Source of the DNA: Papio anubis
Lineage: Eukaryota; Chordata; Mammalia; Primates; Cercopithecidae
Assembly: GCF_008728515.1 (NCBI RefSeq)
Contig: NC_044978.1
Span: 143,019,787 to 143,083,786 of the forward strand
DNA length: 64,000 nucleotides
Reading direction: 5' to 3'
The notes beneath the pieces are model-generated. The model made no database searches and was not told the origin of the DNA. It saw only the letters and a program-made list of their open reading frames with translations. Below are positions 10,249 to 20,614 of this stretch, piece after piece. Each line of letters opens with the position of its first letter. The first letter of the stretch is position 1. Made by a program: the position numbers and the translations under genes.

Positions 10249-10869
10249 AAATGACAAATTAAGCAAATGGACACATTTGAATTTACTCTTATGTTAGAAC
10301 TCATACTCATGTCATTTTAATTGAATATTATACATGGATTTGTACCTTCCATTCATTTTTTTCCATTTATGAGGCCCTTGGATGGACTGATTTATCTTCT
10401 AGTTGTTTCAAAGTTGTACATGTGTTCCACATTTTTTAGAAACAGTGTTCATTGTTCTTTATTATATTTTCTTTTTCTTTTTCAGATTGAATAGCCTCTA
10501 ATGATCTCTTCGACTTTGCTAATTCTTTTTTCTGATAACTGCTAACATGTACTGTTCAATACTTCTGGTGAATTTTAAAAATTTCTGTTACTTGTCTTTT
10601 CAATTGCAGAATTTTCATTTTTTTTTTAGAATTTCTGTGTCTTTATTGATATTCTGCATTTGAAGATACATTGTCATCTTATCTTTCATTGGTTCTTTAA
10701 CATTGTTTCCCATGCCTAAACTAGGATCTGGAGGAAGAGGTAGCCAGCATTCTTGGCCCAGAATAGAACAATTGAGCTAGAGATTCCATAGCATGGAGGT
10801 GGAGAAGGCATTTTAAAAGAGCAATTTATTATTTTAATAACATAGACTCCCTCTGTGCTTACCAATATT
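10249..10869. other. AT-rich sequence, nothing recognised
   Basis: T-rich stretches with some ORF2-like flavour in composition only. I do not see a definite repeat. Confidence 0.5.
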
Positions 10870-10882
10870 TAGTATACTTTCT

Positions 10883-11189
10883 TTTTTTTTTTTTTTTTTT
10901 TTTTTTTGAGACGGAGTCTCACTCTGTTGCCCAGGCTGGAGTGCAGTGGCCGGATCTCAGCTCACTGCAAGCTCTGCCTTCTGGGTTCACGCCATTCTCC
11001 TGCCTCAGCCTCCCGAGTAGCTGGGACTACAGGCACCTGCCACCTCGCCCGGCTAGTTTTTTGTATTTTTTAGTAGAGACGGGGTTTCACCGTGTTAGCC
11101 AGGATGGTCTCGATCTCCTGACCTCGTGATCCACCCGTCTCGGCCTCCCAAAGTGCTGGGATTACAGGCTTGAGCCACCGTGCCCGGCC
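10883..11189 (-). repeat. AluYR-type element (Old World monkey lineage)
   Basis: A full-length Alu on the minus strand starts after a poly(T) of about 26. A 13-bp near-perfect duplication flanks it (TAGTATACTTTCT at 10870-10882, TAGTATATTTTCT at 11190-11202). It carries GTGGCCGGATCTCAGC, CACCTCGCCCGGCTAG and GGCTTGAGCCACCG, which I associate with the AluY subfamilies that expanded in Old World monkeys. It is the least diverged Alu in the window and the best clue to the source organism. Confidence 0.92.
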
Positions 11190-11202
11190 TAGTATATTTT
11201 CT

Positions 11203-12318
11203 TGAATTAATATTTTTCCATTTCTTGTGTTTCCTATGTTCTGTATTTTTATTTTCTTCTTCATTCCTGTCCTTAGGACAATTTTCAGAGACTTTAAATG
11301 AATTGTTTTTATAATTTTCATCAGTTAAGTTGTTTTGCAAAGAAAATGGTCCACCAAGTTTCTTACACTGTAAATCTGAAGTCTTGCTCTACCATATGCC
11401 TCTGATGAATATTTGAATTTGCATAGCATACTCAGGAGGTGTTAAGCAGTTTGCTGTAGCTTGTATGTAGGGTCACTGAGGTAGGGGCAAAGAAATGATA
11501 TTGAAAAATATGATCTCAAAATATAGAAGAGAAAGAAAATAGTTTTATTGTTGAATACATATTAAAGCTGAATGTGATGCATATCACAGACAATTTGATA
11601 AAGAGATTGTAAAGACAGACTTTTCATTCCCTTCATAGTCAAGCAGATACAACCCACTGCACACACATTCTGAAAATAAACAATAACTAGTACTCAAGTA
11701 AGAGGACTTGACAGCATTACCTGTCTCATATAGTAGTTAATCTTAATTCACCTGGTAGTTAAGTTACCATATATGTTAGCTGATTGGCTTTGTCCAAAGG
11801 AAAACAAGAATTTCTCATATAAGAAATTTATGACAGGAGGAAGACTTGCAACTTGAAGCTAGGCACCAGCTGAAGTCAGTCAGCTGAAGAAGTTCCTATC
11901 TTCTCACAGGAAATAGAGACTAGAGAACTATCTTTAGTGACTGCGTTTCACAGAAATGGCCCTTGAGAAAAGCATTTATGGCTTTTAAAGCTGGAAAAAT
12001 GGATATTTAGCTTTTAAAAAGATTTGCAAACACCTGAAAGTAATAGAAAAAAATTACAATTAAAAGTTTTCTAAAGGAAGTGCTCTAAGAAAAAAAGACA
12101 AAGGGAAAGATCTTTCTCTTTTTATTCTAGAGAAAATTCATGTGCTTTCTTCTTTTTAATTTGTATTGACCCTTAAAGTTACAACATAATTTGATCCACA
12201 TGTGAAAGCTTGTAAAATCTGTTTATTATTCAGGGATCTTGGAAAAACAGTTACATAAAACTTTCATTATACACAATAACTGGAATGAAATGATACTATA
12301 CCTGTGTAATAGCTTCTT
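11203..12318. other. AT-rich sequence, nothing recognised
   Basis: No repeat or gene is supported. The composition is ordinary. Confidence 0.5.
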
Positions 12319-12332
12319 TTACTTGCCCTATT

Positions 12333-12632
12333 ATATTAAATGAGACAGGGACTTGCTCTATTGCCCATACTGGAGACCAGTGGTGTGATCATAGCTCACT
12401 GCAGCTTTGAACTCCTGCATTCATGTCTTCCTCCTAACTCAGCCTCCCAAGAGCACTAGGACTACAAGAATTGCCACCATACCCAGCTAGTTTTTAAAAA
12501 TTTTTTTAGAGTCAGCATTTCACTATTTTGCCTAGTCTGCTCTCAAACTCCTGGCCTCAAGCAATTCTCCCATCCTTCCCCCTTGGCCTTCCAAAATCCC
12601 GGAATTACAGGTGTAAGCCACTGCAACTGATC
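12333..12632 (-). repeat. Old Alu (AluJ-like)
   Basis: A diverged Alu on the minus strand: GAGACAGGGACTTGCTCTAT, GATCATAGCTCACTGCAGC, 'ctcaaactcctggcctcaagc' and 'ggaattacaggtgtaagcc'. The flanks hold a 14-bp duplication with one mismatch (TTACTTGCCCTATT at 12319-12332, TTACTGGCCCTATT at 12633-12646). The divergence and 'ctggcctcaag' form favour AluJ or old AluS. Confidence 0.88.
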
Positions 12633-12649
12633 TTACTGGCCCTATTTTT

Positions 12650-15600
12650 CAAATACAGCTTTACAAATATATAATATTTTTAATGGTTTATGGAGTACAT
12701 CTAATATTTTGATACATGCATTCAATGTGTAGTGATCAAGTCAGTATCTTTAGTATATCCATCACCTCAAACATTTATCATTCCATGTTGGAAACATTAT
12801 AGCTTTCCTCTTCTGGCTATTTTGAAATATGCAATAAATTATTAGCTATAATTTCCCTACTGTATTATCAAATGTTAGAACCTAGTCCACCTATCTAATT
12901 GTATTTTTGTACCTATTAACTGATTTCTCTTCATAGACCCCTACATTCTTCACTTTTACAGCCTCTGGTAACCACAATTCTATTCTACTTTCATGAGATC
13001 AAAGGTTTTAGCTTCCACATATGAATGAGAACACATAATATTTGTCTTTCTGTGCTTGGCTTTATTTCATTTAAGATAATGACCTCTGGTTCCATCCTGT
13101 TGCTGCAAATTATGGAATTTCATTCTTTTTTATGGCTAGTTTTTCACTGTTTGTGTGTGTGTGCATCACATTTTTAATCCATATATCTGTTGATGAACAC
13201 TTAGGTTGACTCTATATCTTAGCTATTGTGAACAGTGCTGCAATAAATATGGAAGTGTAGGAATCTCTTTGATATATTAATTTCCTTTTTGTTTGGCTAA
13301 ATACCCAGAAATAGGAGTGCTAGATCATATGCTATCTCTATATTTAGTTTTTTAAGAAACCTCTGGTTGGGTGCAGTGGCTCACACTTGTAATCCCAGCA
13401 CTTTGGGAGGCCAAGATGGGCAGATCACCTGAAGTCAGGAGTTTGAGACCAGCCTGGCCAACATGGTGAAACCCTGCCTCTACTAAAAATACAAACAATA
13501 TCCAGGCATGGTGGCGCATGCCTGTAGTCCCAGCTACTCGGGAGGCTGAGACACAAGAATCAGCTGGACCCAGGACGCAGAGATTGTAGTGAGCTGAGAT
13601 TGCACCACTGAACTCCAGCCAGGGCAACAGAGTGAGACTCCATCTCAAAAAAAAAGAAAAAAAGAAAGAAAAAAAAGAAAAGAAAAGAAAAAAAAGAAAA
13701 GAAAAAAGAAAAGAAAGAAAGGAAAGGAAAAGAAAGGAAAAGAAAACAGAGAAACCTTCATACTGTTTTCCATAATGGCTATACTAATTTATATTACTAC
13801 TAAGAATGTATAATAACCCCCTTTGCTTCACATTCTAACCAGCATTTGTTTTTGTTTTTTGTGTTTGTCATTTTGATGATAGCAATTCTAACTGGGATAA
13901 GCTGATATCTCATTGTGGTTTTGCTTAGCATTTTTCTGATTATTAATTATGTTGAGCATTTCTTCACATATGTGTTGGCAATTTGCATGACTTCTTTTGA
14001 GAAATGTCTATTCAGATTATTTGACCATTTTTAATAAGATTATTTGTTGCTTTGCTGTGGAGTTGTTTGAGTTTCTTATATATTCTGGATATTGGTTCCT
14101 TGTTGGATTGAATAGCCTGCAATATTTTCTTTCATTCTAAAGGTTGTGTCTTCACCCTGTTGATTATTTCCTTTGATGTGCAAAAGCATTTTGCTTTCAT
14201 ATAGTCCTGTTTGCATCTTTTTGTTTTGGCTGTTTTTGAGGTTCTAATTGTATAATCTTTGCCTACACGAATGTGCTGAAGTTTTTTCCCCTGTGGTTTT
14301 GTTTTGTTTTGTTTCTAATAATTTTATAGTTTTGGGTGATATATTTAAGTCTTTAATTGATTTTGAGTTGATTTTTTTATATGGTGAGAGACTGGAGACT
14401 AGTTTCATTCTTCTGTATATAAATATCTAGTTTTCTCAGCGTTGTTTATTGAAGAGGGTATCCGTTTCTCAATCTGTGTTCTTGGCACCTTTGTAAAATA
14501 TCAGTTGGCTGTAAATACAGTTATTTATATGTAGGCTTTCTATTCTCTTTCACTAGTCTATATTTTTATCCCAAACCATGTTTTATTTGTTTTTTGTTTG
14601 TTTGTTTGCTTACTATACCTTTGTAGTATATTTTGAAGTCAGGTAGCATACTTCTTCTAGCTTTATTCTTTTTGCTTAGAATTTTTTTGCTATTCATGTC
14701 TTTTGTGATTCCATGCATGTCTTAGGACTGTCTTTGTTTTCTACTTCTATGAAGAATGTCATTGGTATTTTGATAGGGATTTCATTGAATCTGTAGATTT
14801 CTGTGGGTAATATGATCATTTCAACAATATTAATTCTCCAATCCATGAGCATAGGGTGTCTTTCCATTTGTTTGTGCTTTGTTTCTTTAATCAGTGTCTC
14901 ATGGTTTTCCTTGTGGAGATCTTTCACTTCCTTGATTTTATTTATTTCTAAGTATTTAATTATTTTTATCTATGATAAATGGACTTGCTTTCTTGATTTC
15001 CTTGTCAGTTACTTTATTATTAATGTATAGAAATCATAGTGATTTTTATAGGTTAATTGTCTATCCTGCAACTTCACTAAATTTGTTTATCAATTCTAAT
15101 AGTTTTTAGTGGATTCTTCTAGTTATTCAATATATAAGATCATTTCATATGCAAAGAGGGACCATTTGACTTTCTCTTTTCTAACTTGGCTGCTTTTTCT
15201 TTCTTTCTCTTACCATATTGTTCTGGCTAGGACTTTCAGTATTATATTGAAGAAGAGCAGTAAAACTGGGCATCCTTGTCTTGTTCCAGTTCTTAGAGAA
15301 AAGGCTTTCAGATTTTCCCCATTTATTATGAAGTTAGCTGTGGGTTTGTCATACATGGCCTTTGTTGTATTGAGGTATGTTACTCCTATGCCTAATTTGT
15401 TTAAGAGTTTTTATTATGAAGCATTGCTGAATTTTATTAAATACTTTTTCTGCATCTATTGAGATGGTCAGTATGGTTTTGTCCTTCATTCTGTTGATGT
15501 GATGCATCACATCTACTGATTTGCATATGTCAAACCATCCTTGCATCCCTAGGATAAATCTCATTTGATCATGGTGTATTATCTTTTTGATGTGTTGTTA

Positions 15601-16990
15601 GATTCTGTTTGCTAGTATTTTGTTGAGGAATTTTGTGCCTATGTTCATCAGGGATATGTGCCTGTAGTCTTTTTTTGTGTGTCCTTGTCTGGTCTTAGTA
15701 TCCAGGTATGCCTCGCTTATAGAATGATTTAGAAAGAGTTCCTTCCTCTTTAATATTTTAGAATAGTTTAAGAAGAATTAGTGTTAGTTCTTCTTTATAA
15801 CTTTGGTAAAATCCAGCAGTAAAGCCAGTTTACTGAGCTTTTCTTTGTTGGGAGATTTTTATTACTGGTTCAATCTTATTATTCGTTGTTCTGTTTATGT
15901 TTCATTTTTCTTCCTTGTTCAATCTCGGTAAGTTGTAAATGTCCAGGAATTTATCCATTTTCTCCAGGTTTTCCAACATGTTTAAGCATGGCTTTTCATA
16001 ACAGTCTCTGAGAGTTGTTTATATTTTTGTAGTATTGGTTGCAATATTTCCCTTTTTATTTCTCATTTTGTTTATTTTGGTCTTTCTTTATTCTTTGTTT
16101 TATCCAGGTAGCAATTTACCAATTTTATCTTTTCAAAAAATGTTTGTGTGTAGTTCATCCTTTGTATTTTCATTTTTAGTGTCCATTTTCTTTAGTTCTG
16201 CTCTAATATTCATTATTTCTTTTTCCTATAAATTGAGGGTTTGATTTGTTCTTACTTTTGTAGTTCCTTGATGTACATAGGTTATTTTTAATTTTTCTAC
16301 TTTTTTGATGTAGGCATTTATTATTATAAAATTCCACCTTAACATTACCTTTGCTATATCCTAAAGGTTTTAGTACATTGTATTTCTGTTTTCATTTGTT
16401 TAAAAAATTAACTTCTTCATTGACCTAGTGGTTGCTCAGGAGCATATTTAATTTCCATCTATTTGTCCAGTTGCCAAAGTTCTTCTTACTATGATATCTA
16501 GTTTTATTTTTAAAAAATTTGTTGAAACCTGTTTTGTATCCTAATCTATAATCTATCTTGGAGAATGTTCCATGTGTTGATGCAAAGAATGTATTTCTGC
16601 AGGTGTTGTATAAAATATTCTGTAAATGTCTGCTAGGTCCATTTGGTTTAAACTGCAGTTTAAATCCAATGTCTCTTTGTTGCTTTTCTGTCTAGATGAT
16701 CTATCCAATGCTAAGAGTAGGATAATGAAGTCTCCAAATATTAATAATGTATTTGAATCCAATTGTCCAATTTGCTGTAATAATATTTGCTTTATATATC
16801 TGGGTGCATTGGTGTTGGGTGCATACATATTTAGAATTGTTATATCCTCTCATTGAATTGTTTCTTTTCTCATTATATAATGACCTTCTTTGTACATTTT
16901 TACTGTTTTTGACTTAAAGTCTGTTTTAGCTGATATACGTATAGCTACACCTGCTTGCTTTTCATTTCCATTTATGTGGAATATCTTTTG
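12650..16990 (-). mobile_element. Older L1 (L1MA/L1PB type), 5'-truncated
   Basis: On the minus strand this runs from an L1 3' UTR (GGTTTATGGAGTACATCTAA, 'attttgatacatgcattcaatgtg') through ORF2 to the endonuclease start near 16990. ORF2 landmarks include 'attctgttgatgtgatgcatcac', TTTGCTAGTATTTTGTTGAGG and GTCTCCAAATATTAATAATG. Short in-frame peptides such as APNTNAPRYIKQILLQQIGQ (endonuclease region) remain, but the frame is broken throughout. An AluS is inserted at 13363-13749. The 3'-UTR form is older than that of the L1 at 4768-10229. Confidence 0.88.
13363..13749 (+). repeat. AluS with an expanded GA-rich tail, inside the L1
   Basis: A complete Alu on the plus strand starts at 'ggttgggtgcagtggctcac'. 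Its A-tail has become a purine microsatellite of about 100 bp (AAAAG, AAAG and GGAAA units, about 13649-13747). An 8-bp duplication AGAAACCT lies on each side (13355-13362 and 13750-13757). The host L1 sequence resumes directly after ('cttcatactgttttccataatgg'). Confidence 0.92.
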
Positions 16991-17524
16991 CTGACCTGAT
17001 ATTACCAAAAACCCAGCACAATGCACTGGAAGAATGAAATACACAAAGCAAATTGGTTTTCCTCTGCATTTTATAGAAGCAACCGTCACTCTCTTCCACA
17101 GTACCATGTTTTTTAATTCTAATTAACTCAAAAATAAAATACTTCTCATAGTTCTTTTAATATAGTTTTTCTTTCATGAGTTATACTTAATATTCTATAT
17201 TAAAAACAGACTTCAATATCATATCCTTATAACAAACCTATAGCTATCATCAGTACACCTCTAAAGTAATTCTCAAATGTGCTCTGCTTCATAGAATGCA
17301 AACTATTCACTCACTTTTGATAGAATGTTATAGTTTATACAGTCCACATAGACATCTACCTCATTCCTAAAATAATACAATGAGTCATTAGCACAAATAG
17401 AATAACATATATTATTCTGATAAGGATTTTGAAAGAATATTTGAGCAACTTTCTCAAAGTAAGGATACAGCTGAGATTCAAATTCAGCACTCCTGATACC
17501 CAATTTCTAGGATTTTTCACTGCA
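16991..17524. other. Sequence between the L1 and the MaLR provirus, nothing recognised
   Basis: I recognise no repeat here. A short minus-strand frame (16850-17107) only reads through the end of the L1 and into this stretch. Confidence 0.5.
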
Positions 17525-17529
17525 CCATA

Positions 17530-17901
17530 TGTATTAGTTCATTCTCATGTGCTATAAATAACTGCTCAATACTGGGTAATTTGTAAAGGAAAGAGGTTTA
17601 GTTGACTCACAGTTCTGCAGGACTGGGGAGGCCTCAGGATACTTACAATCATGGCAGAAGGGCAAGCAAACACGCCCTTCTTCACATTGCAGCAGGAAAG
17701 AGAAGTGCTGGCGAGGAAATGTCAGACACTTATAAAACTATCAGATCTTGTGAGAACTCAGTCACTATTATGAGAGCATCATAAGAGAAACCACCCCCAT
17801 GATTCAATTACCTCCCAGTGGATCCCTCTTATGACATGTGGGGATTATGGGGACTATAATTCAAGATGAGATTTTGGTGGGGACACAGCCAAACAGTATC
17901 A
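17530..17901 (-). repeat. 3' LTR of the MaLR provirus
   Basis: MST-like LTR in minus orientation: ACTGGGTAATTTGTAAAGG, 'ttacaatcatggcagaagg', 'cagatcttgtgagaactca' and GATGAGATTTTGGTGGGGAC. It pairs with 20240-20609. Confidence 0.88.
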
Positions 17902-18116
17902 TTTTTCCACTGCCACCCCCTCCCCCCCAAATCTCATGTCCTCACATTTAGAAACACAATCATGCTTTCCCAACAGTCCTCCAAAGCCTTAACTCATTTC
18001 AGCATTAACTCAAAAGTGTACAGTCCAAAGCATCATCTCCAACAAGGCAAGTCCCTTCTTCCTAGAAGCCTGTAAAATCAAAAGCAAGCTAATTACTTCT
18101 CAGATACAGTGGTGGT

Positions 18117-18839
18117 TGTATTAGTTTGTTCCCATGCTGCTAATAAAAACATACCAGAGTGATATGGTTTAGTTTTGTCCCCACCCAAATCTTTTCTTGA
18201 AATTGTAGCTTAAGTAATTTCTTCGTGTTGTGAGAGGAACCCAGTGGGAAATAATTGAATCATGGGGTTGGTTTTCCCCATTCTGTTCTTGTGCTAGTGA
18301 ATGAGACTCACAAAATCTGATGGTATTATAAGGGGAAACCCTTTATGCTTGGTTCTCATTCTCTTCTCTTATCTGCGTGCCTTTCACCTTGCACCATGAT
18401 GGTAAGGCATCTGCAGCCACATGGAACTGTGAATCCATTAAACCTTTTTCTTTGGTAAATTTCTCAGTCTCGGATGTGTCTTTACTAGCAGCATAAAAAT
18501 GAACTAATACACCAAAACTGGGCACTTTTTAAAGAAAAAGAGGTTTAATTGACTTACACTTCAACATGGCTGAGAAGATCTCACCATCATAGTAGAAGCC
18601 CAAGGAGGAACAAAGGCATATCTTACTTGGCAGTGGAAAGGAGGAGTGTTGAGTAAATAGTGAAAAAGCCTCTTATAAAACCATCAGATCTCATGAGAAC
18701 ACACTCATTATCATGAGAACAGGATGGAGTAACCACCCCATGATAAAATTACCTCCCCCATGTTCCTCCCATGATGTGGGGATTAAGGGAACTATAGTAC
18801 AAGATGAGATTTGGATGGGGACACAGCCATACCATATCA
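18117..18839 (-). repeat. Second MaLR LTR inserted in the provirus, itself split
   Basis: The first 43 bp (18117-18159, from TGTATTAGTTTGTTCCCATG) and the rest (18512-18839, ending CCATATCA) form one minus-strand MST-like LTR. A plus-strand LTR separates them. The interrupted internal sequence resumes at 18840 with the next part of the MaLR internal region, as seen by comparison with the parallel copy at 29780. The 5-bp duplication is probably GTGGT/GGGGC and diverged. Confidence 0.8.
18160..18511 (+). repeat. THE1-like LTR nested in an LTR
   Basis: The LTR starts TGATATGGTTTAGTTTTGTC and ends TGAACTAATACA. Inside are 'gaatcatggggttggttttccc', 'tctgatggtattataaggg' and CATTAAACCTTTTTCTTTGG. 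It is a solo LTR on the plus strand, opposite to its host. Flanking CAGAG and CCAAA may be a decayed 5-bp duplication. Confidence 0.85.
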
Positions 18840-20239
18840 GGGGCTCAGGCACTGGGTAAATACACCAATAACAAATGGGAGAAATTGACCAAAACAAAGG
18901 GGCTACAAGCACCCTTACAAGTCTGAAATCCAAGAGGGCAGTCATTAAATCTTAAAGTTCCAAAATGATTTCCTTTGACTCCATGTCTCACATCCAGGTC
19001 ACACTGATGCAAGAGGTGGGCTCCCATGTCCTTAAACAGCTCTGCCCCTATGGCATTGCAGGGCATAACCCCCCTCCTTACTGCTTTCAGAGCTAGGGTT
19101 GTGTATCTGCAGTTTTTCTGGAGCATGGTGCAAGCTGTCAGTGGATCTACTATTCTCAGGTCTGGAAGATGGTGGCCCTCTTCTCATAGCTCCACTAGGC
19201 AGTGGCCCAGTGAGGACTTTATGTAGGAGCTCCAAGCTCACATTTTCCTTCTGCACTGCCTTAGCACAGATTCTCTATGAGGCCTCCACCCCTGCAGCAA
19301 ACTTATGTCTGGACATCCAGGCATTTCCATGCATCCTCTGAAATCTAGACAGAAGTTCTGAACCTCATTTCTTGTCTTCTAAGCACTTGCATGCCCAACA
19401 CCATGTGAAAGCTTCCAAGGCTTGTGGCTTGCACCCTGTGAAGCAATGGCCTGAGCTGTGCTTTGGTCCCTTTTATCAACTGCTGGAGTGACTTGAAAGC
19501 AGGGCACCGAGTCCTGAGGCTGCACAAGCAGGGGGTCCCTGGACCTGGCCCAGGGAATCATTTTCCCCTACTAGGCTTCTGGGCCTGTGATGGGAGAGGC
19601 TGCTGTGAAAGTCTCTGACATGCCCTTAAGACACTTTCCTCATTCTCCTGGTGATTAGCGTTTGGCTTCTTGCTATGTATGCAAATTTCTGCAGAAGGCT
19701 TTAATTTCTCCCCAGAAGATGAGTTTTTCTTTTCTAGTGCATTATCAGCCTGAAAATATTTCAAACTTTTTTGCTCTGCTTCCTCTCAAACAATTTGCTA
19801 CTTGAAATTTCTTCCAGTAGACACCCTAAATCATCTCTCTCAAGTTCAAAGTTTCACATATCTCTAGGGCTGGGGAAATTTGCAGTCAGTATATCTGATG
19901 AAGCATTAACAAGAGTCACCTCTGCTCCAGTTCCCAAGAAGCTCTCATCTCCATCTGAGAACTCCTTAGCCTGGACTTCATTGTCCATATCACTATCAGC
20001 ATTTTGGTCAAAGCCATTTAAAAAAAGATCTAGGAAGTTTCAAACTATCCCACTTCTTCCTGTCTTCTGAGTCCTTCAAGTCTCTAGGAATTTGCATACT
20101 TTTCCACATTTTCTTGTTTTCTTCAGAGCCCCTCACCCCCAAACTGTTCCAACATCTGCTTATTACCCAGTTCCATAGTCACTTCCACATTTTCCAGTAT
20201 CCTTATAGCAGCACCCTACTCTCCGTGGTATCAATTTAT

Positions 20240-20609
20240 TGTATTAGTTCATTCCCACACTGTTACAAAGAACTGCCCGAGACTGGGTAATTTATAAAGG
20301 AAACAGGTTTAGTTGACTCACAGTTCTGCAGGGTTCAGGAAGCCTCAGGAAACTTGCAAATATGGTGGAAGGGGGAGCAAACATGTCTTTCTTCACATGG
20401 TGGCAGGAAGGAGAAGTGCCAGCAGGGGAAATGCCAGATGCTTATAAAACCATTAGATCTTGTGAGAACTTACTATCATGAGAGAAGCATGGGGGTAACC
20501 ACCCCCAAGATTCAATTACCTCCCACGTGGTCCCTCCCATGACACAGGAGGATATACAAGACTACAATTCAAAATGATATTTGAGTGGAGAAACAGCAAA
20601 ACTATATCA
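20240..20609 (-). repeat. 5' LTR of the MaLR provirus
   Basis: Minus-strand LTR from TGTATTAGTTCATTCCCACA to CTATATCA. It shares order and most bases with 17530-17901, for example 'ctgggtaatttataaagga' and 'tagatcttgtgagaact'. The exact CCATA duplication follows it. Confidence 0.88.
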
Positions 20610-20614
20610 CCATA

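Larger units (their letters stand above)
17530..20609 (-). mobile_element. MaLR (ERVL-class) provirus with nested LTRs
   Basis: Two related LTRs on the minus strand (17530-17901 and 20240-20609) flank MST/THE1-type internal sequence. Each LTR reads TGTATTAG at its left edge and ATATCA or GTATCA at its right. The 5-bp duplication CCATA is exact at 17525-17529 and 20610-20614. The internal part (17902-18116 and 18840-20239) has no retroviral gag-pol frame that I can follow. MaLR internal regions generally have only a remnant gag-like region. Next to the 5' LTR the minus strand has 'attgataccacggagagtag', like the start of THE1 internal sequence. A further LTR pair interrupts it at 18117-18839. 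Confidence 0.9.

Noticed and set aside
18691..20070. Overlapping frames of 60-99 codons on both strands as retroviral genes
   Set aside because: They lie in MaLR internal sequence. None has gag, protease or pol motifs, and the strands overlap at random.
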